A DNA stretch of 64,000 bases from NCBI GenBank assembly GCA_036346405.1, contig CM070568.1, positions 30,787,072 to 30,851,071 on the forward strand, given 5' to 3'. Below are positions 1 through 12,995 of the stretch, one piece after another. A program made the position numbers and the translations under genes. The stretch's first letter is position 1. Each line of letters begins with the position of its first letter. Under the pieces are notes generated by a model that searched no databases, was not told where the DNA came from, and saw nothing but the letters and a program-made list of their open reading frames with translations. The stretch comes from Phyllostachys edulis. Lineage: Eukaryota > Streptophyta > Magnoliopsida > Poales > Poaceae.

Positions 1-1122
1 CATTATTGAGAGGCGGTGGACAGACCAAATGGAAGTGAAGCTATATAGGGCTGCATTGTACTTGAATCCAAATAAATTTTATGCATTCAAAGAGAAAGAT
101 AGTACACGTGCCTGAAAGCTAAGAGAATTTCAATGATGTTCTTTCGAAGATGGTTGGTCAAGACGATGAGGAACTTGCCACAAAGATTTCTACCCAAACT
201 AATCATTATGAGAAAAAGCGAGATTGCTTTGGAAAGCCACAAGCAATATCAAGTCAAGGAAAAATGAGCCCACGTAAGTACTCAATTTTGATTTCAATTT
301 GACATATTCAATTTTATTGCTTCATGAATCATGCCTTTTGCATTATTTGGTGGGATGCATATGGTGGCGACGCATCAGACCTTCAACAATTTGCAAAGTG
401 TCTTCTTGATCTTTGTGCTTCGTCTTCCAGGTGTGAGCGCAATTGGAGCACCTTTGAATTTGTAAGTAGTTACTAACTAGCAGTCTAGTACTAAGTAATG
501 TATAATAATAATTGACTAATTGATCATTGTCTAAATGAATTTGTTTAATGTTCTCTTGAATCTTGACTCTTGAGTTTTTTTTTGTTATTATTCCTTTTGG
601 ATACATACAAAGAGAAGGAACCGACTAGAGCACCACAGGTTGAATGATTTGGTTTATATCAAATACAACCAAAAGATTGCTGAAAGATTTCAAAAGATGC
701 GTGTAGAGGGGAACAACTTTAACCCATTGATCTTTGATGAGTATGAGTGGAACACTGACTGGATTGATGCGGGTGCTGAACATGTCCATGAGACAGAGCC
801 GGAAAATCTGGATTGGGCACTTGTTGATGAGGTTGTGGGTGCATCAAGTGCGCTCTGTGGTCGCAATCTACCTAGGCAAGCCCATGCCACAGGTGCTCCA
901 ATTGGTTATCATCAGCGACGCCGTGGGGGCGCTGCAAGTTCAAGTCAAGGCCGGTTGAAGAGGAATGAGGCAGGAGAGGGGACGAGTTTAATGAAGATTT
1001 GGAGATGGATGATGAAGAGATTGAGGATGACTACGGCGAATCTCCTCCTAGTCCTACTCATGACAATGCACAAAGTAGTGTTCTATGGGGAAGTTGATGC
1101 AATTTCATATTATGATTGTTGA
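1..1122 (+). pseudogene. hAT-family transposase, C-terminal remnant
   Basis: Translation in several + frames gives the 3' part of a hAT transposase. Around 350-470 there is a hAT dimerisation-type block (WWDAYGGDASDLQQF, then CERNWSTFEF). It is followed by a GTAAG donor at about 472. The next exon, starting near 608, reads HTKRRNRLEHHRLNDLVYIKYN and continues acidic to about 1122. The first 100 bases read IIERRWTDQMEVKLYRAALYLNP, which also fits this family. An in-frame stop near 113 and a frame change near 990 show it is broken. hAT transposases cut and paste elements with 8-bp target duplications. The N-terminal part lies outside the window, so the extent of the parent element is unknown. 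Family assignment is firm; function is very unlikely. Confidence 0.75.
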
Positions 1123-2020
1123 TGCCTTGATGGAGAGTTATAGTTGTTTTGTAATTTTGATTGTCTTTGACTCTTTGTCTTTAACTCTGTGATGCACTAT
1201 ACAGTAGTAGTACTATGTGATGGTCTATCCTAGCAATGTTATGCTAGTTTTTGCTCTCAGTTTCATCATGTCAACTCAAAAGCCTATTTTATTTCATCAT
1301 TTCAAGTTTACAAATATGAAATTACAAGTCAATGCTCAATTGCTCAGTATTCTGTAACTATTTTACAACTTTAGATGCTAATGTTTGCTATCTTTCTCAA
1401 TGGCAGGAACATATAGCTTCAATGGCTTTGATCTTGTATTCTTCTAAAGTCGCTCTCTATTATTTCTCTCTACAACTTCATCTTGGATGGGGGTGCTTGG
1501 CTACCTGCAAAAAGAGCAAAAGAATGGCAGGCTCATCAAGGTATGCAATTGTCATTGACCTCTCTCTAATTTGTTGTTTTAGTCAAGTACTCAAGTACTC
1601 ATCAATTGTACTGCCTTAGCTCGCCTAACCTCGCCTAGAGGACGACTAGGCGCCCGCCTAAATGACTAGGCGTCCTGGCGCCCCTTAGGCGCTGTGGACA
1701 CCAAGGTCGCCATGACAACCATGCCCTATGCTGATTGGTGTGTTTGTGATTTTCGTAGTTCTGAACGGTACGAAATATGTTAGCAATGCACTAGCTGGAA
1801 GGTAAGTTATATTGCGATGCGCTAGAGAATTTTGTGAGGACGATTAAGGTATTAATGATTCGTAAGTACGAAGATAAGTTATATTGCGATGCACCAGAGA
1901 ATTCACACACGGTGCACAATATTGGAGAAATGGCGCAACGATAATAACACGACAGTTGATCCGATAAGAGGGGTTACATGGCACGCAGGCTAACGAACCA
2001 ATGATGGTACACGCATGCCT
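1123..2020. other. Non-coding tail after the hAT remnant
   Basis: No convincing coding sequence. 1620-1700 is rich in a CTAGGCG/CGCCTAG motif in both orientations, typical of an interspersed repeat end. A roughly 30-bp direct repeat (ataagttatattgcgatgc and neighbours) occurs at about 1804-1834 and 1870-1902. The stretch is probably the 3' part of the hAT element plus later insertions. Confidence 0.4.
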
Positions 2021-2066
2021 TTAGGGAATTAGAAATACATGGGACATACGGACGAAGAGGGTCGGA

Positions 2067-2761
2067 CTACTGCGTGGACTGAGGCCATTTGCCCTTCCTT
2101 GCGAGCTCGGTGTTGTACTCCTCGCCAGCCGCCTTGGCCTCGACCGCCATTTCCCTCTTTTTCTCGCGCTCCCTCTTGCGAGCCTTGCACTCCCAGTGCC
2201 TGCAGGCCTCGAGGTGGGCCTGCGTCTCCCGCCAGATACGCTGGTTGTGCTCTTCAGTGCAGCGCTCCTCCTCCCTCGTCTCGCAGCCTCCATGATCCAC
2301 TACAGGACCCCTCTAGTGTCCCCCCGCGTCATCTGCTACGCGGAGGCTGCCAACTCGAGAACCTCTCGGTGTAGATCCGTCTGCAAAAGTAATGAACAAG
2401 TTGGAAACCTAAATCTAGTAAATTAAATATGAATTAAGGACCGTACAATACGTACGGAGCAGTGGAAAGCGGAGTTCGGCTGGGTGGGGTACGTGTCGAA
2501 CATCGCAGCCTCGTGTCGTAGTGGGTCGACCACGACCCGGACGCAGCAAAGCCTCGTCCGACTAGCGTACCACTCCATGTACTCCCCGTATGTCTCGGGG
2601 TCGTATGGAGCATCCGTACAATGGATAAGGTCGTCGTACGCGCCGCTCCAAACCTCAACCCAAGAGCACATCTTGTCCAACCAGGACATCGCGCCACGTA
2701 CACCCTTCCTAGTGTACTTGTGGACAACAAGACAATTATTTGGTCGGCACGTAACGCACAT
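2067..2761 (-). pseudogene. Plant mobile domain (PMD) gene, C-terminal fragment
   Basis: On the - strand, 2761 down to about 2450 encodes WLDKMCSWVEVWSG, then PYDPETYGEYMEWY and SRTRL. This matches the C-terminal part of the plant mobile domain (aminotransferase-like, 'PP7 long form homolog') proteins, many of which are carried by MULE and gypsy elements. A GTACGT donor near 2454 and a TTGCAG acceptor near 2382 fit an intron. The next exon (about 2380-2067) is a charged, probably coiled-coil tail (REEERCTEEHNQRIWRETQA). A TAG near 2313 interrupts that exon. The N-terminal part is missing, so this is a truncated copy. Which transposon carried it cannot be told from here. Confidence 0.6.
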
Positions 2762-2777
2762 TGTACGAAAGAAGTTG

Positions 2778-2931
2778 ACGAGGATCTAATAATCCCCATT
2801 TAATTATTTATCTGTAATTCTTATTATGGATAATAATACCGTCATATGGTTCTTGAGTATACCCTTTAATTATTCATAAGGAAGAAGCTGGAGGTCGTAA
2901 GTTCTTCTACGACCACCCTATGGTCGTAAGT
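2778..2931. repeat. Fragment of the LTR family also present at 51095-51250
   Basis: This segment, from aggatctaataatcc to ggtcgtaag, is nearly the same as the beginning of the LTR fragment at 51095-51250. It includes the first one and a half units of that LTR's GGTCGTAAG tandem repeat. It stops exactly where the gypsy LTR at 2932 begins, so the gypsy LTR probably inserted into it. Confidence 0.65.
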
Positions 2932-5030
2932 TGTCGGGACCCAAAAATGCAATTCTGGACCGTTTGTGTATAATGCACTAATCCAGGATCATACTAATGC
3001 ACACAGTGTCAACATAGATAAATATCGATCCACACAAGATAATTAATAGCATAAACGAGTAGTTTGATAAATAAATAACCATTTTGACCTTATGGTCGAG
3101 TTTACATTTATTAAGCCATGCAAGGCTAGCAATAGAGAAATTAGCAGCAGAACAAATAACTTCAGCGTAATCCCATCAATTCGCCACAGGCAACCAACTA
3201 GGATCAAGACCCTAACGATCAGTCACCTTCGTAGAACTCCTCATCAAAAGCAAGCGAAGACTCCACTTCTGTTGATTGATTATAGCAAGCATGAGTACAC
3301 AACCTTACTCGCAAGTCATATCACAGAATGCATTTATACGTGATGGCTTATTCCAAAGGAATGGCTTTTGAGATTCTTTTGCAGAAATGCAACATTTGCA
3401 AATTGAATATAAATAATAGATTAAATCATAATGTAAAACAATTAACAATATTAATTTTTCAGTTTGATTTCACACAGAACACAAAGCCTAAACAGGTTAT
3501 TCACTCAGCCATATGACTTAGATCACATAGCTCCCTTCCCAAAGTTTTTATGAAAACTACCCCTCGTGTGAAATCCCCAAACATATCCATGACCGCGGAT
3601 GCGGCTATTCGAATAGATTAATTTAACACTCTGCAGAGGTTGTACACTTTACCCACACAATACAACTAGTGTTGCAAGCACTAATCATAACCAAACGTTT
3701 CAGAAACTTCATCTCAAGCATTGACACTCCTAGTGTGCTTTATCGTTATACCAACCCTAACACAGTGCTTTGGTATAACACATACCGTTGGACAGGGAAG
3801 CGGCGAACCGTCCCGCGATGCGACTACTTGGTAGCACACCTCCACCCATCACTGAGCTCCTAACCTACGACCTGAGTAATCAATGTCGAGATTCTATAAC
3901 TTACTAAGTTAGGCCCGTCCCATACATACTAAATTAGGCCCATCCCATACCAGGCATGTGGTCGTACAGTAAGGCTCGGTTCAATGGCGCATAAAGTTAA
4001 GTCCTTAATTGACCAAGGCAAGACTTCCAATTTCTAACTAAGACAGATTATTATTCCCATTCACACAACCACCATGTTACATAGTATCCACCACTTGCCT
4101 CAATCTAAATCCTTTACCACCCAGTTGGTTAAGTGCAACATATGTCATCAACGAGTAATAGCACACAATACACACAGTTTTATCACATAGTTCCATATTC
4201 ACTTAGTCAGGTTTATATTTGCAATTCACATGAAATGATGACTCGTAGCATGGCTAAGCAATATAATCGTATCTAACCAACCCATGTTGGTGCTTGGTGC
4301 TACAATAAGACCAACTAAATAATGAACCAATCTAGGGTGATAAAAAATTATGACATAACAATAGACAAGGTGGATATAACAAATTGGATAATAACTACAC
4401 CCAAAAGCATTTAAATAAATACTTAAAGTAAATGCAATAATTTGAATCAATATAACTTTTGAAAACTGGGTTCAATATGATCAAATGTATAACTTTCCTT
4501 GGAATAGACCTAGGTACTGATCTTGTTCTTGAGGCACTCCTTCTGCTTAAAAGCTTCCCGAAGTATCGACGTCTACTCGCAAACAAAACAAACAAATAAA
4601 ACAAATAAATAACAGAAGCAAACAAACTCCAAAAATTAAATAAAAATCTCAGATAAATAGATCTCGAATTTAGATGAATTTAGAAATTTGAATGGGCTCA
4701 ATTGGAGTTCGGATGCAAAGGATATGGGCTTTGGAAGTTTGAATCTAAAGAAAATACCCTAAATCTTAATTATGGGAATTTCCGAATTATTCTTCAATAG
4801 AAAAATCGGATTATTACGCAACTGCTGACGTCAACCCTGATAATTACGGAATTAAAATAAATCAAAAGGAAATCTGACATGTGGGACCCACAAGTCAGTC
4901 GCACGGCTCAGGTAGACCAAGTCCACCGAACCGATCGGATCTGAATTGGTTGGACTGCCCCGTATTCGGCGCGGGGAATGAGTAGAAGACCGATGGAGCA
5001 AGGAAGGCAAGCGAAGGGACTTAGTCCCAT
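2932..5030 (-). repeat. Partial gypsy LTR, reversed (same family as 54371-57296)
   Basis: Begins TGTCGGGACCC, the reverse complement of a gypsy LTR 3' end. Read on the - strand, it follows the 3' two thirds of the 54371-57296 LTR, including the stretches corresponding to 57290-57100, 56560-56050 and 55800-55485. It lacks the 5' part of the LTR (no TGTAACATCC end), and no internal region is attached. It is a truncated solo-type LTR of the chromovirus family described at 54371. The right edge is approximate. Open frames inside it are accidental. Confidence 0.7.
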
Positions 5031-5238
5031 TTTGCAGTTTTAAATTACTATGTAATTAAGAACCATAGCTTTGCGTGGCTAACTGGAATAAAAGTACAGT
5101 TTCTATCTTATTGTTCTGTTGCGTTAACTCTGGAAAATGCTTACTATTCATTGAAACAGTGTTCTACTGAGCAAACAAATAGTAATCAATATGCCTAAGT
5201 GTGATTACCCCTAAGGTAATGACACAGGGCGTCATAAT
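5031..5238. other. Unassigned AT-rich spacer
   Basis: Lies between the reversed gypsy LTR and the truncated LTR at 5239. It may hold the missing start of that second LTR in diverged form, but I could not align it. Confidence 0.3.
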
Positions 5239-6640
5239 GAGTCCGTGTTATGGTAGACTAGAGTACATGTCAGTCATCAAGCATAGTCGTATTATAAAAG
5301 GAGGAGGTCCTATGTACTAGTTCAATCAAGTAATAAGATGAATTAATCTTAGACTCCATGTGAAAGCTTTATTATCTCAGTCTATAGTCTAATCTCTTAT
5401 CCTACTAGGCCGGCGTTGTTCGGCTTTCTTCTTAGCAGTGTTTACCCTGTTATGAACTAATATTCGTGACATTTCGTATCATAGTAGTCTAACCCTTTGC
5501 ACGACTTCTGCTCTCATGGTGATGGTGATAAATCAGACCTACCACCAAGTCGTTGGTTATGATAAAGACTAACGCTAACAAGATGGCCATAAGTACCAAC
5601 AACAACGATAAGAAGATGATGATCATCTTTCTTGACATGCATATTGCTTTAGGGAAAATGATGGCGACGATGGTGGCGATGCCTCCTGCGACAGGGGGGG
5701 GGGGCGCAAAAAGGGTGGCGGCTGTGGTGCTTCCAGCGGCCGCTGCGACGCGTCAGGAGGCGGCAGCAGCGCTGCCTCCAGCAGCCACAACGGCGCTTCA
5801 AGAGATGTTGGCGACACGTCAAGAATCGGCAGCGGCGCTGTTTCCAGTAGCCACGGCGGCGCACCAAGAGGCGGAGGATCCAGTGACAGCGTCGACGCAC
5901 CAAGGCGCGGTGACGGCCGCCCAGGCAGCTGCGCCTGTGCGTTCACGTGATCAGTCGTTCAGGCTGCGTACGTGTGCCGTATTTGCACATGGGAGAAATC
6001 AAAAGCGACGTGTACATTGCGTCGTAGCTTTCTAGCTCTTCGAGATTCGGGATGGGGTCCACCTGCAGTCCGAGATGATGGAAGGATGGCGCAGCCAAAA
6101 CAAGTCGGGTTCTAATTTATTTCTAGTCTGACATAAAGAAATAAGTCGAGATGTAAAAAGACTTTATTTATCAACTTTGTGTTTTGTTTATTTCCAACTG
6201 CGTGCGCATGTTTCCTTCGTACAGCCAGCCTGAGACTGCAACGGCAAACGAGCTGCATATCAGAGAGGGGTGTAATGTCGTGGGCGGAGGCCTTTGGCCC
6301 ATCCGGCAGTATGCACTTGTCCAGGAAGGTGACGCACAAGAGGAGTCCGGCCGAAGTACAAACAGTCCACGCTGATTAGGAAGGAAAGCATATTAGGAAA
6401 GATATATAAGGAGATAAATTAAGTAAGTTGAGTCCGTGTTATTGTAGACTAGAGTACATGTCGGGCGTCAAGTTTAATCGTGTTACAAAAGGAGGTCATA
6501 TGTACTAGTTCAAGCAAGTAATCATCTTCTTAAAGTTCTATCATCTTAGTTTACAGTCTAATCTCTCGTTCCACCGAGTCGACATCGTCCGGCCTTCTTC
6601 CTAGCGTTGTTTACACGTTATGAACAAGGTTCGTGACCAA
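5239..6640 (+). mobile_element. Small non-autonomous LTR retrotransposon
   Basis: Two related direct repeats flank about 0.8 kb. The left one (5239-5472) and right one (about 6429-6638) share gagtccgtgttat, gtagactagagtacatgtc, a tatgtactagttcaa block and an ending in cgtgac. The 3' LTR probably starts at about 6269 (TGTAATGTCG after a purine-rich tract) and ends near 6640. The 5' LTR is cut off at its left side. After the left repeat, tttcgtatcatag resembles a degraded TGGTATCAGAG primer site. The interior (5553-6035) is an alanine/glutamine-rich minisatellite frame with no gag or pol signature. It is therefore a non-autonomous element, TRIM-like in size. Boundaries are inferred by eye. Confidence 0.55.
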
Positions 6641-8482
6641 AGATGTGTGATTTCAAAAAAGAACGTACGGCACTCTCTTCTGCATTCTCATGGAAAAGAA
6701 GTGTTATGTTCCTGGATTTATTCGCATTTCGGTGTTTTGTCACCTGTCCTTAACTTTTGATTACTTCTATCACTGTCGAAAATGTACTGCCGACCGGTAC
6801 TGTTTCAACGGGTAAGGCACCCGCGGATCCTCACGGAGATAACTCTTATTAATTAACAAATATATATTTTGTTTGACGTAAGGATTAGCAAATATTAATA
6901 CCGTTTTTAATAAGGGAAAGATACCTGTTAATTTTTTTTTTCATAAATAGAGTATACCGTTTTGATTGATTTCAAGCTATCAATGTCTGCTAGTTGCTTA
7001 CATTGAGTGATCAGGCTGATTTTGCACACGGCATAATTTGGCAATGTGGGCAGTGTAGCTCCACAAGAGGATCACACGTTGTCATACATTTAAAATAAAA
7101 TAATTGGAAAAATAACATATCTATATTTCTCAAGTTTTGCACCCACATTGAACATCAACAGCCTAACATCTGCACATTACAACCGTCAGCAAATAAAATA
7201 CACCAATTTAATAGCTCCAATATAAAAATCATAATTTCCAGTAGGTCATATCTACTATTAAACAAGCTTCTCATCTCACATAGTCACATGCTTGATCCAC
7301 CTTTTTATACCTTGAGATTAATAAGAAGGGTCTGGCTGTTTTGTATTTTAAAATTTTTGCGTTGCAGTCTGCAGATATTGACAGCTCTGATTGTTCTTCC
7401 TGCATGCACATAATATTTCCTCTCCCTCAAACGAAAACTGAGAATAATTAATTCTTTGATTTGCTAAAATAATAAGATGAAGCCTGTTTCTCCATATACC
7501 TATTCTAAAAAAAAATTATATAAAAAAGCCTTTATTTCCATATACATATGGTAATGGTTTTGTGCACAAGCGAACACTGCAAGGTAATTAAGGGGAACGA
7601 AACGACAACGCTAAGGCACCAAAGACAGAAACAAGTTTTGGTTTCTAAAGCCAATTTTGTTCTTGTTTCGTGTGCCTTGAGGCTAACCTTTCTTGATCGA
7701 TTTCTCCATCCAATACGACATGATATATTTTCATTAAAAAACAGTTTTGAGATGATACTCCATAACCAACAGCAAACTAACAACAATAAAAGAGGCTATC
7801 TAAATCATTTTGATTTCTTGAAAGAAATCATTGTCGCTGTTCGGTACTCCATGCAAATTAAATCCTACAAGAAAGTTGTATATATCTAGCACCCTATGTG
7901 TACCAAAAACAAACAAGGAACACAAGGGACATACTTTTTTTTGGATGAATTCTTTATATGCCATCGAAAGTTTGCCTCATCCTTTATATATCATTCATTG
8001 TGTCACTAACATGTGGACCTTAACCGTACTTGTCAGTGACACGATCAAGGATTTCGCAAAATTCCAGTGACATATAAAGAATTAATCTTTTTTCTCATCG
8101 AACACACATGAGACAGGCAATATCAACCGCTATCCCCTCCCTCCCTCTCACATCAACCCACAGCTACTATGCCACAAGCCATTGGAATCTTCGCATCTAT
8201 GTGGAGGGATCAGCTTGGAATATTATTAGTATATAGCCTCTAGGATCCCAATTGCTTGCACTTCTTGTTTGGCTCCTTAGAGCAACGTGGTGCCAAGCAC
8301 AAGGGAGCATCACACTAGGAGAGAGAGAGATGCATATGTAGAGGCAGAGGTGTCCATTTCTCGAAACGCACACCTCTTCTCTCCCTCCACCTTTGCACAA
8401 CTAACCACCATTGCCAGCAGTGCTTGCTTCTCCAGCATATTTCCTTGTCTTGTGGAGCTGACCAAACATTGTTGTTCTAGTC
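6641..8482. other. Upstream region of the HHP gene
   Basis: No supported gene. It is AT-rich with short open frames only (for example 7548-7889 on + and 7532-7786 on -, both without recognisable domains). It should contain the promoter and 5' UTR of the HHP gene. A TATATAG at about 8230 is a possible TATA box, and CT/GA-rich tracts near 8320-8340 suit a plant 5' UTR. No transcript evidence is available. Confidence 0.4.
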
Positions 8483-11400
8483 ATGTGCAAGAAAGGTCAG
8501 GTCACCGCACAAGGCAAGCCTGTACCTAAAAGGTGTTGGGTACATCCAAGAATTGAAAGCATGGAGGGGAGAAGGGTGATGAGCTTGGAGGAGGAACCAA
8601 TGGCTTCTCCTACCACTTCCTGTGCTACATGCAAAGGTGCTGATGATGATAAGAAGAAGTGCGAGCTGATCGCCTACGACGCGTTGCCGGACTGGCTCAA
8701 GGACAACGAGTACATCCATGGCTACTACCGGTGCGAGTGGCCGATGAAGGAGACCATCCTCAGCATCTTCTCCATCCACAACGAGACCCTCAACGTTTGG
8801 TCGTAAGTCCCTCTATATATACTTACTTTAGGATTGATCCAGTTTTCTTTTCTTCAAAGGAGCACAGAAGCGCTCTTCTTGAAGAAATTCTCGAATCTGA
8901 TCTTTATTTCTGCAGGCATTTGATAGGGTTCCTGCTGTTCCTGTGCCTGACAATATTCACAGCAATGGTGATCCCAAGGGATGGCAGCAGCTGCAGCAGG
9001 AACAATGCATCAATGAGGGACTACTGGGGAGATCTGATGATGGCCGCCAACATGACAGGAGTGCTGAGGCATGAGGTAGTTCCAGCCTGTCTCCTGCTCC
9101 CTGGAGATTTGTCTGCTGCTGGAGATTTGTCTCAAGACGAGGAGATCCCAATTAGCTGTCCACCTAACACATCCTCCTCCTCACTCTCTCATCAGCATGC
9201 CATCCAGGTACTATACTAGTACTTCGTTTGTTTAGTATTAGCTTGTTAATTAGTTTCAGTAATAGTAGTAGGAGTAGCTTGTCAATGTCATGTGCTTATG
9301 TATTCTAGTTAATTGTGCCTGTCAGGGTACTGCTCTCAGGTAGGTGGATTTCCTATTAATTTTGAGTTGGTGGGCACGTTTTAATGGGGTGGTGATGACA
9401 GGGCTAACTCATGCCTGCATCTGGTCTGCATTTATACTGCAAGTCCCTTTCTTTTACTCACAAAGGTAGCTAGTGTTCTTAATAAGCTTGATTCATGCTT
9501 GCTTTGTTTGTTTTTTGTTTTACTTTTCTTCAGAGTAGTACAAGTAGTACTCTGTTTGTTTACTTTCGGTTGTCTTTTCATGTTGTGCCAAACTGCCAAC
9601 CATAATGTTTCCCACAGGTAGTTCTGGAGTACTAGGATAGTTATGGTGTCTTGCCAACAGATTGATTAGTGCCAGTGTTGATGTAAAGCTGGCTGAACCA
9701 GCTGGAGTTTATCAATGTGTCTGAAATCTGATTGATAACTATGTGCAACAGCCAGAGGGAAGTAGTGCAACTCCTCTTTAGGATGTGATGAACAACCACT
9801 TATTTAGTTGTTCAAGCCTTGGTTAAATCGTTTTGGCCAACCAGACTAATAATGTTAGTTATATCAGGCATGCATTGAGACATTAAATCTTGGCATTTTG
9901 CTTCAAGATTCGTATCCTCTGCAGTGCAGTGCGTGCAGCTGTATAGGCGGGCGCCATTCAAGCAAACCCCTAGAGGCAGCATCCGTCGTGAAAACGAACG
10001 AATGCTATCTCGAGAAGCAGTGAATTAAAAAAAAAGTAAATTAGATGTTTCTCTGGCAATCCATACACAAGAGCAGAGATGCAGGCAACAGTAAATTAGA
10101 TGTTTCCCCTGATTTGTACGTACGCTTGACTACAAATCCACTGTCCATTTGCCTATTAAGGACAGTATTGTACTGCAGTAAATTAAGTATACGGTTTGGT
10201 TTGATTCATAACTTAATTATATTTTCACTAATTATACTACTCCCACTTAAATCACCTAACACGTCAATCTCAGTGTTTAATTAATTACTGTAATGTACTA
10301 CTAAATCCGACAATGCTTCAGTTACTACAAGTGTTTTTTTCCTATTTTGGCCCCTTTTTTTTTTCTATTTCCAAAAATGTCCCCGGCCGCAAACTATTTC
10401 GGAAAATGGTCCCTTTTCTCAGCGCAAGCACGAACAGCGTTGAGATATAACGTCTCAGCGCCATAAAGGTTAGCACAGAGGTTTGGCACCATGTTAGTCT
10501 CCGTTGCCAACAAGGTACCGTGCTGCCATGTTAGCCAGACATCAGCGTCAGAAGGTTTGGCGCTGTGTATGTCTGGCTTTTTGGCGTCGTGTATTTTATT
10601 TATTACAAACAGTTTGTTGAAATCGCAATTTGTTGGACATGTAGATGGGTAAATAGTTTGTTTTGCTCTTGTTGAGAAAGCAGATGTTATTATAATTGAG
10701 ACGGTACAACACAGTGTAAAATTTTGGAACTCCAATGTAGTTGATGGAAGGCAAGATAAGTAAGGCGTTTACTTTGACATAGTCGACATGCGGTGTGCGA
10801 GAACACGGCATCATATGGATATAATTGAATAAGCAAATAGAGAGTTACATGGCGTATGTGGTGTTCTTAGGTGTATATGTTGCTTGGCTATTACTATATG
10901 GTACACATTGTAACTAGCACGAACCCACCACAGTAGCTACAATTAGGGGACATACACGCCTTTTGGAATGAAAACGACATGGTTGATTTAGATATAATTG
11001 GGGTTGTTGACGTACTCCCCTATGGCGAAAATCGAAACACCGTAGGGCACCCACATGGAGTGCTGGTTGTGAGGGCATCGCGGACGTGGTTGGTTGTCAC
11101 AGTATTGACAAGCGCAAGGGCAGCTCCGGTCGGCGTAGCAGCACATTGAGTGGTAGTCACTGCCAAGGTTGACCACCTCCACCTCCTCATTGTACCTCTC
11201 TCGGAGCCTCTGCCTGCGAAGCTCATCGTCGTTGGCCCTCTCGTCCTGGAGTTGATCCTTTAACTCCTGGATCCTCACTCCGAGGTGGCCCATGTATATT
11301 CAAGCCGGTATAGGATACTGCAGGTCGACCCACACAGTGAAGCGGCAATCATGGGTCTGAAGTTATGAGGAGGTTAGTAAGAGCGATGTAGCATTACGCA

Positions 11401-12486
11401 AAAGGAAGAGCACAAATGGAGGTAATAACTTGCTCCGAACCGAGGGCATCGGAAGAATCGACATCTTGGGTTCACCCAGCCATCACAAACCTAGACCACC
11501 GTGTCTTCTCCATGCGTGCATCGCGGGCAAGGCTCGTAGTTGTGTGGGTAGTCGTGAAAATTGTTGCCAGGACTGTAATCCTTCCTGGATTTGAATAGGA
11601 AGATTGGAGTGTGTGTGTGTGGGGGGAGGGGGGTGCAGGATTTCTTTGACCAGTCTATTCCCTCAAATGGATCAGGGCCTCGTCTCCTCCGACCACGACC
11701 TCTCCCTCTACTGGCTATGGTGTGGGATTGTTGTTGTGTTGACTGGCTATGCTGTGACAATTTATATGTCCTCTCGAACCCGAGTGACGGACTTCAGCCC
11801 TATACATGGGCATTACTGCAGAAAAGGTCATCACAGTCAGTTCAAAAACATCATAACAGATGGTTTTGTGAGCTATCTGAGTTTATGTGTCAGTAATGAC
11901 ATGAGGTCATCACAGATGGTTTTTGAACCGTCTGTGATACAAACTATCACAGACGGTTATTAGCTTAGAATCGTCTGTGATAGTTGACTATCACAGACGG
12001 TTCGTAGATGAAATCATCTATAATATTTTATGTATCATAGACGGTTTGTAGATGAAATCATCTGTGATAGCTGATGTATCACTAACGATTTTTCGTAAGG
12101 AATCATCTGTGATGATCTCTTCTCTCTAAAGTCTCCAAGTAGTAGCTGCTTGTGCCTTTAAAACCGGCTTCACACACACACACACATTCGTAGTCCCTTG
12201 TTAGCTAACTCGAGGCCTGACTTCAGCTTTCTAGCTCGCTCCTTGGGCGTTTATCCTAAACGTACAGGTGAACCACGGCCCAGCCTACTTCATCGAACCT
12301 GACACACTGGAGTATGTGATTTGCTTCATGCCAATTCTCCAAGTGCTTGCATGAAGCAAATCACACACTCTGGTGTGCCAGGTTCGATGAAGTAGGTTGT
12401 GGTTTATTTTCACGTTTAGGATGAACACCCAATGAGCGAGCTAGCTAGCTGAATTCAGGTCTCGAGTTAGCTAGCTAGCTAGCTAG

Positions 12487-12528
<42 letters not shown>

Positions 12529-12933
12529 GAAAATGGTATGGTACTCTTAGGAGTACGTACTCTCACTTCTTATATACCACTTAAATCATATGAGGATACC
12601 TCTTTATCTATTTGAGCATACTCTAATAATAATTATAAGATACATCAAAGTGAGTTCCATGAAAAATTTCATTAAAGTCCACTTTTTAGCAAATTTTGTG
12701 TATATACTTCTTTTATATATGAAAAAGGGTATATAGCAAAAAAAAAAACAATGGGTTCCAATGAAATTTTTTCAATCAAGTCACATTAGAGTATCTTATA
12801 ATTGGTATTTAAGTATCTTGAAAGTGATAAAGAAGTATAATATGTGTGTTTAAGCGGTATATTGAAGGTAAGTCATCTCTGTGAGTACTAAACAGTGTCC
12901 TATATGTATGTATATATGTATATGTATGTATAC

Positions 12934-12995
<62 letters not shown>

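Noticed and set aside
5553..6035. 160-codon Ala/Gln-rich frame as a host gene
   Set aside because: It is a minisatellite between LTR-like repeats, with no domain or introns.
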